DNA of 64,000 nt from Blautia wexlerae DSM 19850. Its GTDB lineage: Bacteria; Bacillota; Clostridia; Lachnospirales; Lachnospiraceae. The stretch's first letter is position 1, and every line of letters begins with the position of its first letter. The position numbers and the translations under genes are program-made. The notes beneath the pieces were generated by a model. That model was given only the letters and a program-made list of their open reading frames with translations. It was not told where the DNA came from and made no database searches. The stretch is taken from contig NZ_CP102267.1 of NCBI RefSeq assembly GCF_025148125.1, positions 3,544,501 through 3,608,500 of the forward strand, given 5' to 3'. Below are positions 49,568 through 58,396 of the stretch, in pieces.

Positions 49568-50233
49568 TTAAAAAGCATACTGATCCGGTTCTGTATCTAC
49601 ATAGTGATGTTCTTCTTCGTCCTCTTTGAAATACGGTTTGAACAGTTTCCACATAAACCAGGAATCTGCATAGGCTGTCAGGGAAAATCCCACCATCAGC
49701 CAAATCAGCAGATATACCGGAAAAAGTTTTGCATCTACAAGTGTCATGGTCATTGGCAGTATCGTGATCACTGCCACTGCTATCGCATAACCTATATGTT
49801 TAACCGCAAAATAAAATGCGTTTGTGATCAAAGTCATTGTTTTGTTTTCAAATGCTGCAACTGTCGGGAATATGTACAGTGCAATGGCAATCAGCGGAAT
49901 ACATACCGCCAGAATCACGTAATTGAAAATCTGTGGCATGGAACCAGGCATAGTTACCAACGATTCTTTCTCCATATAAAGAAATACTGCAACTGCTGCC
50001 ATCAGGATCCAGATCAAAGTTGACTGTTTGAAGTTCTGCTTAAAGCTTTTAAAAAAATCATGAAATACCCGGATATCTCCATCCTTGTGGAGTTTTAATG
50101 TACAATAATACAAAGCAGTGGTGGATGCCCCTGCTGTAATAACAGGAAGAGAGCACACGATCCATAGTAAATTCAATGCAATTAACCGACCTAAAAATCC
50201 AAATATCCTGTCATAAAGACTTCCTGGTTTCAT
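49568..50233 (-). CDS. YesL-like (DUF624) membrane protein
   Basis: A 221-residue protein with about five helices and the family's N-terminal LGRLIALNLLWIVCSLPVIT and HDFFKSFKQNFKQS segments. DUF624 proteins accompany sugar importers in Bacillota with unknown role. It lies between permease and alpha-galactosidase genes. 50234-50430 before it has no gene. Confidence 0.85.
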   Translation of the reverse strand: MKPGSLYDRIFGFLGRLIALNLLWIVCSLPVITAGASTTALYYCTLKLHKDGDIRVFHDFFKSFKQNFKQSTLIWILMAAVAVFLYMEKESLVTMPGSMPQIFNYVILAVCIPLIAIALYIFPTVAAFENKTMTLITNAFYFAVKHIGYAIAVAVITILPMTMTLVDAKLFPVYLLIWLMVGFSLTAYADSWFMWKLFKPYFKEDEEEHHYVDTEPDQYAF

Positions 50234-50430
50234 TTTTTATTACCCCTTCCTTTTTCTATCTTAATGATTTTGTCCTGACTTTCACCTTTACAGATAATTC
50301 AGCAATCAGATATCCAGTTTCAGGCAGCCTTCTGTTATTCTTCTCTTTCCAGTTGTATAACAAAATTCTGCCTGTATAGTTCAGGGGAAATGTCCCGAAC
50401 CTCCCGGATTCTTCTTTTTATTTTTTTAAC

Positions 50431-51255
50431 TTACAGCTTACCACCGGATGTTGCAATACCTTCGATGAACTGCTTCTGGAAGATCAGATACAGTACGATC
50501 ATCGGGATACATGCAAGCAGAGATGCTGCCATCAGCTGCGGATAATTGTTGGTGTACTGTCCCTGCATTTTTGCAAGTGCTGCTGACAGAGGCATTACAT
50601 CTTTGTTACAGATCAGAGGCCACATCAGATCTTTGTATGCAAATACTGCTGTGAAGATTCCCAGTGCCACCATAGAAGAACGTGTCAGAGGAGCCATGAT
50701 GAACAGGAAGGTCTGACCGATGTTACATCCGTCAAGACGTGCTGCCTCTTCCAGATCTTTCGGAAGTCCCATATAAGCCTGTTTGAGGAGAAATGTACCA
50801 AATGCAGTAACAATACCGGGAAATACCAGGGCAAAAATGGTATTGAGCATTCCCATTTTACTTACCATTAAGTACTGCGGGATAATAAAGATCTGTCCAG
50901 GCACCATCATCTGGAAAAGTACCAGAGAGAACATCAGGTTTTTACCTCTGAAGTTCAGACGTCCAAATGCATAGCCTGCCAGTGTTGCTGTCAGAACCGC
51001 ACATACAACACGACCCAGGATCAGAAGTAAGGTATTGATATACAGATGTAAGAAATCCATATTTGCGCTTACTTCTCTAAAACTGTCCCATCTCCATGTA
51101 GACGGGAGGATTACGAACGGGTTGACAGAGGTTGCCTCTGTCATAGTTTTGAAAGCTGTCAGGATCATCCATAAGAAAGGAACCAGCATGGTAATAGATA
51201 CCAGTATCAGGATAACATGGATCAGAACTCTGTTTGCTTTATCTCTTGCTGACAT
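50431..51255 (-). CDS. Sugar ABC transporter permease, MalG type (galactoside importer)
   Basis: A 274-residue permease with six helices and EAA loop DLEEAARLDGCNIGQTFLFI. Partner of the permease at 51268, 12 bp upstream. It imports alpha-galactosides, as judged by the GH36 enzymes around it. Confidence 0.9.
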   Translation of the reverse strand: MSARDKANRVLIHVILILVSITMLVPFLWMILTAFKTMTEATSVNPFVILPSTWRWDSFREVSANMDFLHLYINTLLLILGRVVCAVLTATLAGYAFGRLNFRGKNLMFSLVLFQMMVPGQIFIIPQYLMVSKMGMLNTIFALVFPGIVTAFGTFLLKQAYMGLPKDLEEAARLDGCNIGQTFLFIMAPLTRSSMVALGIFTAVFAYKDLMWPLICNKDVMPLSAALAKMQGQYTNNYPQLMAASLLACIPMIVLYLIFQKQFIEGIATSGGKL

Positions 51256-51267
51256 AATTATCCCTCC

Positions 51268-52170
51268 TTAGTTATAATGAACCCACTTCTTCTGCGCAAT
51301 ATTCTGGAATACTGTCATGATCATAATTACAACCAGAAGAAGTACGACGATTGTTGAACCATAACCTTTGTTATTCTGTACAAAGGAATTCTGGTAGAAC
51401 AGGTAAACAAGTGACTGTGTTTTGTAAAGTGCAGGACTGTTTCTATCCATAACCATGAAGATCAGGTCGAATACCTGCATGGCACCGATGACACGGGTAA
51501 CCATTACAAAGAAGATGGTCGGTGAAAGCAGCGGGATTGTAATGTGGAAGAACTGTTTGATTCCGGTTGCTCCGTCAATGCTTGCTGCTTCATAATAATC
51601 TCTTGAGATTTCCTGCAGACCTGACAGGAAAAGTACCATATTGTAGCCGATGATAGACCATACACCGATCACTGCGATCGCATAAACTGCGATCTTCGGA
51701 TCAGAGATCCAGTTGATCTTTGTGTGAAAAATGTGATTGAGAAGACCGAATTCTGAGTTAAACAGCCATCTCCATACCATGGCGATCGCAGCCGGAGCAG
51801 CAACCATGGGCAGGAAGAAAATAGTTCTGTAAACAGCACGGCCTTTCATTTTACGGTTTAATAAAACTGCCAGTACAAGTGCGATAGCAATGGAAAACGG
51901 AACTTCCACAATGGCATATTTAAATGTATTTAATAATGCCTGCCATACTTCCGCATCGTGGAACAGCTTTACATAGTTGTCAAAACCAATGAAGATATTT
52001 CCCTTACCGAAATCTCCGGTCTTGAAAAAGCTCTCATAAATGGTCTTAAAAATCGGATAGATATTTAAGATGATCAGACCAAGCATTGTAGGAAGAATGA
52101 ACGCCCATCCCCAGATGAATTCATTCCGCGCCTGACTGGTACCTTTTTTTGGATTTGCCACGGTTCTCAC
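51268..52170 (-). CDS. Sugar ABC transporter permease, MalF type (galactoside importer)
   Basis: A 300-residue permease with six helices (FILPTMLGLIILNIYPIFKT) and the EAA loop DYYEAASIDGATGIKQFFHI. It works with the 50431 permease and the binding protein at 52327. Confidence 0.9.
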   Translation of the reverse strand: MRTVANPKKGTSQARNEFIWGWAFILPTMLGLIILNIYPIFKTIYESFFKTGDFGKGNIFIGFDNYVKLFHDAEVWQALLNTFKYAIVEVPFSIAIALVLAVLLNRKMKGRAVYRTIFFLPMVAAPAAIAMVWRWLFNSEFGLLNHIFHTKINWISDPKIAVYAIAVIGVWSIIGYNMVLFLSGLQEISRDYYEAASIDGATGIKQFFHITIPLLSPTIFFVMVTRVIGAMQVFDLIFMVMDRNSPALYKTQSLVYLFYQNSFVQNNKGYGSTIVVLLLVVIMIMTVFQNIAQKKWVHYN

Positions 52171-52206
52171 TCCTTCTTATCGTAAAATTCTGTTGCTGAT
52201 TTGAAC

Positions 52207-52287
52207 GGAAAACTGCCGCACATCTGCATACCTGTTGTGACTTCTGCGGTTACCACATGATCGGAATCTTTTCTGCGGCAGCTTTCC
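52207..52287 (-). other. Long hairpin between binding-protein and permease genes
   Basis: GGAAAGCTGCCGCA and TGCGGCAGTTTTCC form a 14-bp stem (one mismatch) closing a 53-base loop. Such hairpins after binding-protein genes protect the upstream mRNA from decay and so raise binding protein over permease. Confidence 0.5.
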
Positions 52288-52326
52288 TGTTTCTTATTTT
52301 TTATGAATGGTTTTGCTGAATATTAA

Positions 52327-53592
52327 TTAATAGGACTCTTCTGCGATGGCATCGTTCATAATAGTAACGATATTCTTGCATGCATCATCCATGCTTTCTT
52401 CATCATTCCATGGTTTCTTCAGTTCTTCGCACATTGGGTTCCACCATGCAAGTGTTGCATTTGTGTGTGGTCTGAATACGATATTGTCCATTGCATCCAT
52501 GTATGGCTGTAAGTTGAAGCAGTCAACACTGTTAACCCATCCATCGGACATTCCTTCGTAAGCTGCCATTGTTACACCAAGGTCAGCCTGTTTCTGCTGC
52601 ATATCTTTTGTACCGAACCACTCAATAAGCTGGAAAGCTTCGTCCGGCATATCTGTGTTTGCAGATGCTGCCCATCCAAGACCATTGTAAATAGATACGC
52701 TCTCTCCTGTTTCAGCATCTTTCGGAAGTCTTGCCACATCACAGTGCTCTTTGATGTAATCGTTGTCTTTGAAAGCAGATACCATCCAGGATCCCTGAGA
52801 AATCATAGCTACCTTGCCAGATCCGAAGAGTACGTCTGTACCTGTTTCGGACATTGTAGATGCAGGAGGCATTACATTTTTAACGCATTTGTCAACGAAT
52901 TCCATTGCTTTGATAGTGTTTGGATCATCAAAACCGGATTTGTTGTCATCTGTCAGTACACGTCCGCCCATGGAGTAAACAATATTCATCCATGTATCCT
53001 GCTCGTTAGACGGGTTTGCTGCGAAACCATACTGGCTTCCGTCTTCTTTTGTAAGTTTTTCTGCAATGTCATAGAATTCATCCCATGTCCAGCTTCCGTC
53101 CGGATAATCGATTCCTGCTTCATCAAACATATCTTTGTTGTACCACATAGCAATTGTATCGATGTCCTTCGGTACTGCGTATGTTTTTCCGTCCCACTGA
53201 TACATTTCTTTGATATCTTTCGGGAATTTGTCCATTTCCAGTTTGTCGCTGTCTGCAATCTTGTCTGTCAGATCAAGTAAGATATCATTGGACATGTATC
53301 TTACAGCTTCATTGGAATGCATCCAGAATACGTCCGGCATGTCTCCGCCTGATGCACCTGCTTCAAGAAGTGTCCAGTAGCTGCTCCACTCTACTACCTG
53401 AAGTTCAGTTTTGATTCCGGTCTCTTTTGTAAACTCATCCATGATCTCCTGAAGTCCGGCTTTCTGTCCGTTATCCCAGATTGCAACTGTCAGAGTTTTG
53501 TCTTTCGCCTGTGCGCTTACTGGTGCAAGTGCAGTAACTGTCATAGCACCGATCACTGTTGCGACTGTGAGTTTTTTCATGTTTTTTCTCAT
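52327..53592 (-). CDS. Extracellular sugar-binding protein of the galactoside importer
   Basis: A 421-residue binding protein. The signal peptide MKKLTVATVIGAMTVTALAP ends in SAQAKDK; again there is no lipobox. The mature SBP_bac_1 fold follows (LTVAIWDNGQKAGLQEIMDE). The ATG at 53592 has AGGAGG at six bases. First gene of the operon 53592-47332, divergent from its likely AraC activator. Confidence 0.9.
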   Translation of the reverse strand: MRKNMKKLTVATVIGAMTVTALAPVSAQAKDKTLTVAIWDNGQKAGLQEIMDEFTKETGIKTELQVVEWSSYWTLLEAGASGGDMPDVFWMHSNEAVRYMSNDILLDLTDKIADSDKLEMDKFPKDIKEMYQWDGKTYAVPKDIDTIAMWYNKDMFDEAGIDYPDGSWTWDEFYDIAEKLTKEDGSQYGFAANPSNEQDTWMNIVYSMGGRVLTDDNKSGFDDPNTIKAMEFVDKCVKNVMPPASTMSETGTDVLFGSGKVAMISQGSWMVSAFKDNDYIKEHCDVARLPKDAETGESVSIYNGLGWAASANTDMPDEAFQLIEWFGTKDMQQKQADLGVTMAAYEGMSDGWVNSVDCFNLQPYMDAMDNIVFRPHTNATLAWWNPMCEELKKPWNDEESMDDACKNIVTIMNDAIAEESY

Positions 53593-53609
53593 ATACATCC
53601 TCCTTTATT

Positions 53610-53622
53610 CGTCGTTTCGACG
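53610..53622. other. Short hairpin in the leader of the binding-protein gene
   Basis: CGTCG-TTT-CGACG, just upstream of the AGGAGG site; may slow decay or influence initiation. Confidence 0.35.
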
Positions 53623-53639
53623 TGTTCCTTGTGATTCTT

Positions 53640-53645
53640 ATTATA
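53640..53645 (-). promoter_or_regulatory. -10 box of the galactoside importer operon
   Basis: TATAAT on the minus strand with no fitting -35 sequence, as usual for promoters that need an activator. Confidence 0.5.
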
Positions 53646-53680
53646 CGTTTTTGTCTATTTTTTTAAATGGACTAATGAAA

Positions 53681-53754
53681 TGAATTTATGTCATAATCGT
53701 TATGGAAAAAGCGCTGAATTTATGGTAAAATGTCAACAACGACTTGAATTTATG
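53681..53754. promoter_or_regulatory. Three direct repeats TGAATTTATG, probable AraC-regulator sites
   Basis: Exact copies at 53681-53690, 53715-53724 and 53745-53754, spaced 34 and 30 bp (about three helical turns). The first lies about 36 bp upstream of the -10 box of the divergent operon. Confidence 0.6.
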
Positions 53755-53835
53755 CGTATTTGCAGGATATCAGTCCTTATGTCTTTATATCAACAATATC
53801 TGCAATCAAAGAAAATAGAAAAAGGAATTACCCAA

Positions 53836-54741
53836 ATGCCAAATGTAAAATATACGGACAGCGCTACTTTCCGCTGTCTTGAAAACCTGAAAGAGGGCTC
53901 CCTTGATATCAGTCTGATCCATACGGGCAAAGAACACTGCCCGCCCGGACATATCTGTTCCATGCCAAGAGATGAGTTCATCATCCATTTTGTGCTGGAC
54001 GGTACCGGATTCTATTCTGCCAGAGGTCAGACCTGGAGCCTTACTCCCGGACAGATGTTTGTAATTTATCCAAATGAACCAGTCACATACGGTGCTGATG
54101 AAACCAATCCCTGGACTTATGCCTGGATTGGTTTTCGCGGAATCCGAGCTCACTCAATGGTAAAAGAATGTGGATTTTCCAAAAATCAATTAGTACTTCC
54201 TGCACCGGATCAGAAAATAATCCTGAAACACATCGATTATATGCTGAATCATAAGCAGCTTTCCAAAGCCAATGATCTAAGGCGCCAGGCTTATCTGATT
54301 CTGTTGTTAGCCGAGCTTGCCGGCTTTCATGAAAAGCAGTCTGCACAGAACAAAAAAAATGCCAAATATGCCTACAGCACCAGTGTCTACGTGGAGCTTG
54401 CCATTGAATATATTAAAGATATGTATCAAAAGGGAATCGGGATTTCTGATATTGCAGATAATATCGGAATCAGCCGTGCCTATCTGAACAGTTCCTTTCA
54501 GAAAGAGCTTGGAATGTCCGCACAGACCTTCCTCATTGATTATAAGATGCATAAAGCAGCCAGTCTTCTGGTCAGTACCAGTCTGTCTGTTAAAGAGATT
54601 GCTAATAATGTGGGCTATGAAGACCAGCTTGTTTTTTCCAAGGCTTTTAAGAAGAAGTTTGGAATGAGTCCGAAGAATTATAAGACCCATAAAGAAATGA
54701 TGGATAAATTTAACGAAAAGCAGGTAGACGATCCCGTGTGA
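53836..54741 (+). CDS. AraC-family regulator, MsmR/RafR type
   Basis: A 301-residue activator. The N-terminal cupin part (SLIHTGKEHCPPGHICSMPR; GQMFVIYPNEPVTYG) binds sugar, and the C-terminal pair of helix-turn-helix motifs (ISDIADNIGISRAYLNSSFQ; IANNVGYEDQLVFSKAFKKK) binds DNA. The ATG at 53836 has AAAGGAATT at normal spacing; the frame stays open upstream to 53680 without a site. It probably responds to alpha-galactosides and switches on the divergent importer. Confidence 0.88.
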   Translation: MPNVKYTDSATFRCLENLKEGSLDISLIHTGKEHCPPGHICSMPRDEFIIHFVLDGTGFYSARGQTWSLTPGQMFVIYPNEPVTYGADETNPWTYAWIGFRGIRAHSMVKECGFSKNQLVLPAPDQKIILKHIDYMLNHKQLSKANDLRRQAYLILLLAELAGFHEKQSAQNKKNAKYAYSTSVYVELAIEYIKDMYQKGIGISDIADNIGISRAYLNSSFQKELGMSAQTFLIDYKMHKAASLLVSTSLSVKEIANNVGYEDQLVFSKAFKKKFGMSPKNYKTHKEMMDKFNEKQVDDPV

Positions 54742-54759
54742 TCGTTCTGCCTGCTTTTT
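54717..54759 (+). terminator. Terminator overlapping the end of the AraC gene
   Basis: AGCAGGTAGACGATC and GATCGTTCTGCCTGCT pair, followed by TTTTT; the stop codon lies in the loop. Confidence 0.75.
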
Positions 54760-54824
54760 GTTGATTTTTTATTTCTGTCTATTGCTTTTCGCAACCTCCA
54801 TAAGGAGCTTACCTGATTCGGTTA

Positions 54825-57044
54825 TTATTTTGCAGTTAAAACATAAATTCTGGACTCATAGTCTGTGCATGGTTCGTCTTCACTTGTAGGTTCACCTGCT
54901 GTACAGTCTGTGGTGAGCAGTCCCAGATTCATCAGCTCATCCCCGTAGTTTTCTGTTTCATTATACTCATTTCTGTAGATAAGATCCGGATCCAGTCCAT
55001 GAAGCCGCACTCTGGTAAAATCTGCGTTTACTACATTTCTTTCCCTGTACCAGAATACCAGCGCTGTTTTTTTGTCCTCGCTGACTGTCATCCACACAGT
55101 TTCATTGCCCTCAAAAGGACTCTTCAGTCTGTAAAAAGTTCCAAACTGGATCAGTTCTCTATATTCTTTCATAAAGGTAATCTGCTGTTTTACTTCACTG
55201 ATTTCCTCATCAGACAGTTTATTCAGATCCAGCTCATATCCGAAAGTTCCAAAATAAGCTACATTTGCTCTTGTATGTAACGGAGTTTTGCGGTTTAACT
55301 GATGGTTTGGTACTACAGAAACATGACTTCCCATGGAGCTTACCGGATAACACATGCTTGTGCCGTACTGGATTTTCACACGCTCTGCCGCATCTGTATC
55401 ATCACTGGTCCATCCCTGTGGCGCATAATAAAGGATTCCCGGATCAAAACGTCCGCCACCGCTTGCGCAGGACTCAAAGAGAATCTGCGGAAATGCAGTA
55501 TTTAACCGCTCATACAGATCATAAACTCCGAGAATATATCTGTGGAACACTTCTCCCTGACGGTCTGCTGGAAGTGCAGCTGAATAACATTCCGTAATAC
55601 TTCTGTTCATATCCCATTTGATGTAGGAAACCTTTGCTTCTGAGAGGATTTTGTACATCATCTCATAAATACAGTCCACCACTTCTTTTCTGGAGAAGTC
55701 CAGCACATACTGATTTCTGCCATGACAGGAATGCCTCTGAGGTGTCTGCAGGATCCAGTCCGGATGTGCACGGTAAAGGTCGGAATCCTTATTCACCATC
55801 TCCGGCTCAAACCACAGACCAAATTTCATACCCATCTCTTCGATCCTGTCTGCGATTCCCTTGATTCCCTGCGGAAGACGCTCTCTGTTTGCCGCCCAGT
55901 CACCAAGTCCTGCATAATCGTTGCTTCGTGCACCGAACCATCCGTCATCCAGCACAAATAATTCAACACCACATTCCTTCGCCTTTGCAGCAATTTCCAC
56001 CAGACGGTCCTCTGTAAAATCAAAATAAGTAGCTTCCCAGTTATTGTTAAGGATTGGCCTAGGACGGTCTCTCCAGTAACCTCTTGCCAGTCTCTTCTGA
56101 TATAATTTATGGAAAGTCTGGCTCATTCCATTCAGACCCTTATCAGAAAATACTACTACTGCTTCCGGAGTCTGAAAGCTCTCACCACAGTCCAGCTTCC
56201 AGTCAAAATTCTGCGGATTGATTCCCACAGTGATACGGGTTGTATCATGAGTATCCACCTCTGCCTGCATTCTGTGATTTCCGCTGTAGATCAGGCTGAA
56301 TCCCATCACTTCTCCTGCATTTTCTGTTGCCGACGGACGTCGGAGCACAATAAAGGGATTATGTTCATGGGAAGAATTTCCTCTGATGCTTCCCACAGAC
56401 TGGATTCCCTGCTCTAATCTGCGTTCTTTCACATGACGTTCTCTGGACCATGCACCTGAAAACTGCATCCACACATAATCCTTGTCCGGTAGATCAAGAT
56501 TGAGGCTCATTGCATTTAACAGATGTATTGATGATGTACCCTCGTTTGTAAATCTGGCACTTCTGGTGATGATTCCCCTCTGTGTAAAAATAGTATAAAG
56601 CAATTCCAATACAATTCCTATTACTTCATCTTTCAATTTTACACATAAGGTCTGGGCTTCTTCGTCTTTCTCAGTATATGTAGCCGGAAGTCCCTGAAGT
56701 TTTGGTTTTCCAGCTGCAATTGTATAACTTACATAAGTAAAATCAGAAATCCTGCTGCCGTTTTCCTGAAGGATCTCCACTGCCGGATAACGGTAATCAG
56801 AACTGCCATACACCGGATATTCCAGTTTCAGATGCTCCAGCGAAAATTTGCGGTTTCCCTCATAAACACAGGCTGTCATTGGTCTCTGCTTCATCTCAAG
56901 AAGATGTGAAAAATCTTCTCTGTCATGGATTCTTTTCCCAAAATAGAGATTTCCAAGATGTCCATTTGGAAGCACACACATAATATAACTGATTTCATTG
57001 TTGTATAAATGGAATGTCTTTGAACTTTCGTGATAAATAATCAT
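54825..57044 (-). CDS. GH36 alpha-galactosidase, second paralogue
   Basis: A 739-residue enzyme with the same motifs as the gene at 47332: NNNWEATYFDF, VLDDGWFGARS, nucleophile in SYIKWDMNRSITE and acid/base Asp in QGWTSDDTDAAER, where the other enzyme has CSDNTDA. The change from CSDN to TSDD next to the acid/base residue, and overall divergence, suggest a different substrate or size preference. The ATG at 57044 follows AAAGGAAAAATT. Confidence 0.9.
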   Translation of the reverse strand: MIIYHESSKTFHLYNNEISYIMCVLPNGHLGNLYFGKRIHDREDFSHLLEMKQRPMTACVYEGNRKFSLEHLKLEYPVYGSSDYRYPAVEILQENGSRISDFTYVSYTIAAGKPKLQGLPATYTEKDEEAQTLCVKLKDEVIGIVLELLYTIFTQRGIITRSARFTNEGTSSIHLLNAMSLNLDLPDKDYVWMQFSGAWSRERHVKERRLEQGIQSVGSIRGNSSHEHNPFIVLRRPSATENAGEVMGFSLIYSGNHRMQAEVDTHDTTRITVGINPQNFDWKLDCGESFQTPEAVVVFSDKGLNGMSQTFHKLYQKRLARGYWRDRPRPILNNNWEATYFDFTEDRLVEIAAKAKECGVELFVLDDGWFGARSNDYAGLGDWAANRERLPQGIKGIADRIEEMGMKFGLWFEPEMVNKDSDLYRAHPDWILQTPQRHSCHGRNQYVLDFSRKEVVDCIYEMMYKILSEAKVSYIKWDMNRSITECYSAALPADRQGEVFHRYILGVYDLYERLNTAFPQILFESCASGGGRFDPGILYYAPQGWTSDDTDAAERVKIQYGTSMCYPVSSMGSHVSVVPNHQLNRKTPLHTRANVAYFGTFGYELDLNKLSDEEISEVKQQITFMKEYRELIQFGTFYRLKSPFEGNETVWMTVSEDKKTALVFWYRERNVVNADFTRVRLHGLDPDLIYRNEYNETENYGDELMNLGLLTTDCTAGEPTSEDEPCTDYESRIYVLTAK

Positions 57045-57158
57045 AATTTTTCCTTTCCGCATATCTGTTATTCGCTGATAATTCCAGAAAATAATGCAAT
57101 TCAGATTACATTACTCTTTCATATCATTTAAGAAAACAGTCTGTCAAGTGGATGTTTA

Positions 57159-58154
57159 TTATAATGCCAATGAACACTCATCAATCTTCTTTAATTCCTC
57201 TTCACTAAACGGTGCACTGTCAAGCACTTTCAGGTTCTCAAGAATCTGCTGTGGACGGGATGCCCCGATGAGAACGCTGGTTACGATTCCGTCGCGGAGA
57301 ATCCATTTCAGTGCCATCTGAGCAAGACTTTCCCCTCTCTCTGCTGCAATTGCATTCAGACTGCGGATACTGTTAAGACGTTCCTCACTGAACTGATCTG
57401 CATGGAGAAAACGTCCGTCTGTGTTGACGCGGCTGTCCTTTGGAATTCCATTCAGATATCGGTCTGTGAGCATTCCCTGGGATAACGGGCTAAATGCAAT
57501 AATTCCCTTTTTCCTCTCTGCTGCAGCCTGTTTCAGGCCATTTGTCTCGATGGTACGGTTAAAGATATTATATCTGTTCTGATTAATGATAAACGGACAA
57601 TGCAGTTCTTCCAGAATATCTGCAGCGCGTTTCATTGTCTCACCATCATAGTTGGAGATTCCAACATACAATGCCTTTCCGCTTCTGACAATTTGTGCAA
57701 GAGCCTCCATGGTCTCCTCAAGAGGAGTCTCCGGATCCATTCTGTGATGATAGAAGATATCTACATAATCCAGACCAAGGCGTTTCAGGCTCTGGTCAAG
57801 ACTGGCGATCAGATACTTGCGGCTTCCCCAGTTTCCATAAGGTCCCGGCCACATATCATAGCCTGCCTTTGTGCTGACGATCAGCTCATCTCTGTATGCA
57901 GAAAATTCCTCTCTCAGGATTTTCCCAAAATTTTCCTCCGCACTTCCAGGCTGTGGGCCATAGTTGTTTGCAAGGTCAAAATGTGTAATTCCATTATCAA
58001 ATGCTGTGAAGCACATCTGCTTCATATTCTCATAAACACCGGTGTCTCCGAAATTATGCCATAACCCCAGAGATAACTCCGGCAGCATCAGCCCACTGGC
58101 ACCACAGCGGTGGTATTTCATAGTTTCATAACGTTTTTCATCTGCCTGATACAT
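57159..58154 (-). CDS. Aldo/keto reductase, YghZ/Gpr type
   Basis: A 331-residue (beta/alpha)8 oxidoreductase. Start MYQADEKRYETMKYHRCGAS after GGAGG. The Asp-Tyr-Lys-His tetrad is partly visible in HFDLANNYGPQPG, STKAGYDM and DIFYHHRMD; the NADPH part is SVLIGASRP. The N-terminus YHRCGASGLMLPELSLGLWH is typical of L-glyceraldehyde-3-phosphate reductases. It may detoxify aldehydes from sugar metabolism. Confidence 0.87.
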   Translation of the reverse strand: MYQADEKRYETMKYHRCGASGLMLPELSLGLWHNFGDTGVYENMKQMCFTAFDNGITHFDLANNYGPQPGSAEENFGKILREEFSAYRDELIVSTKAGYDMWPGPYGNWGSRKYLIASLDQSLKRLGLDYVDIFYHHRMDPETPLEETMEALAQIVRSGKALYVGISNYDGETMKRAADILEELHCPFIINQNRYNIFNRTIETNGLKQAAAERKKGIIAFSPLSQGMLTDRYLNGIPKDSRVNTDGRFLHADQFSEERLNSIRSLNAIAAERGESLAQMALKWILRDGIVTSVLIGASRPQQILENLKVLDSAPFSEEELKKIDECSLAL

Positions 58155-58349
58155 AAGATAATTCCTCCCTCTTCGTACAGTATGTCGAATCCGAATATTA
58201 TTGTTATCATTCTCTATCGAAATAACTGTGCCACTCGCTCGTCTACGCAATTAACATAGTTATTTACGCAACAATGTACTTGATTTACTCTTTCTCTGTA
58301 ATCATACATCCTGTTCCAATTATTTTCAATAAATGTTATTAGCATTATT

Positions 58350-58384
58350 TAAAAAAGCCACCTTCTGACTGAAAATGGCTTTTT
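58350..58384. terminator. Bidirectional terminator after the beta-galactosidase gene
   Basis: AAAAAGCCA and TGGCTTTTT with T-runs on both sides. 58155-58349 has no gene. Confidence 0.65.
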
Positions 58385-58396
58385 TAATAAACTATA

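Noticed and set aside
48691..49629. 312-codon frame opposite the GH36 gene
   Set aside because: Shadow of the alpha-galactosidase coding strand; composition rich in Cys, Ser and Phe with no domain.
53700..53730. AAAGCGCT-like catabolite repression (cre) site
   Set aside because: Only the core matches; the outer bases of the cre consensus do not.
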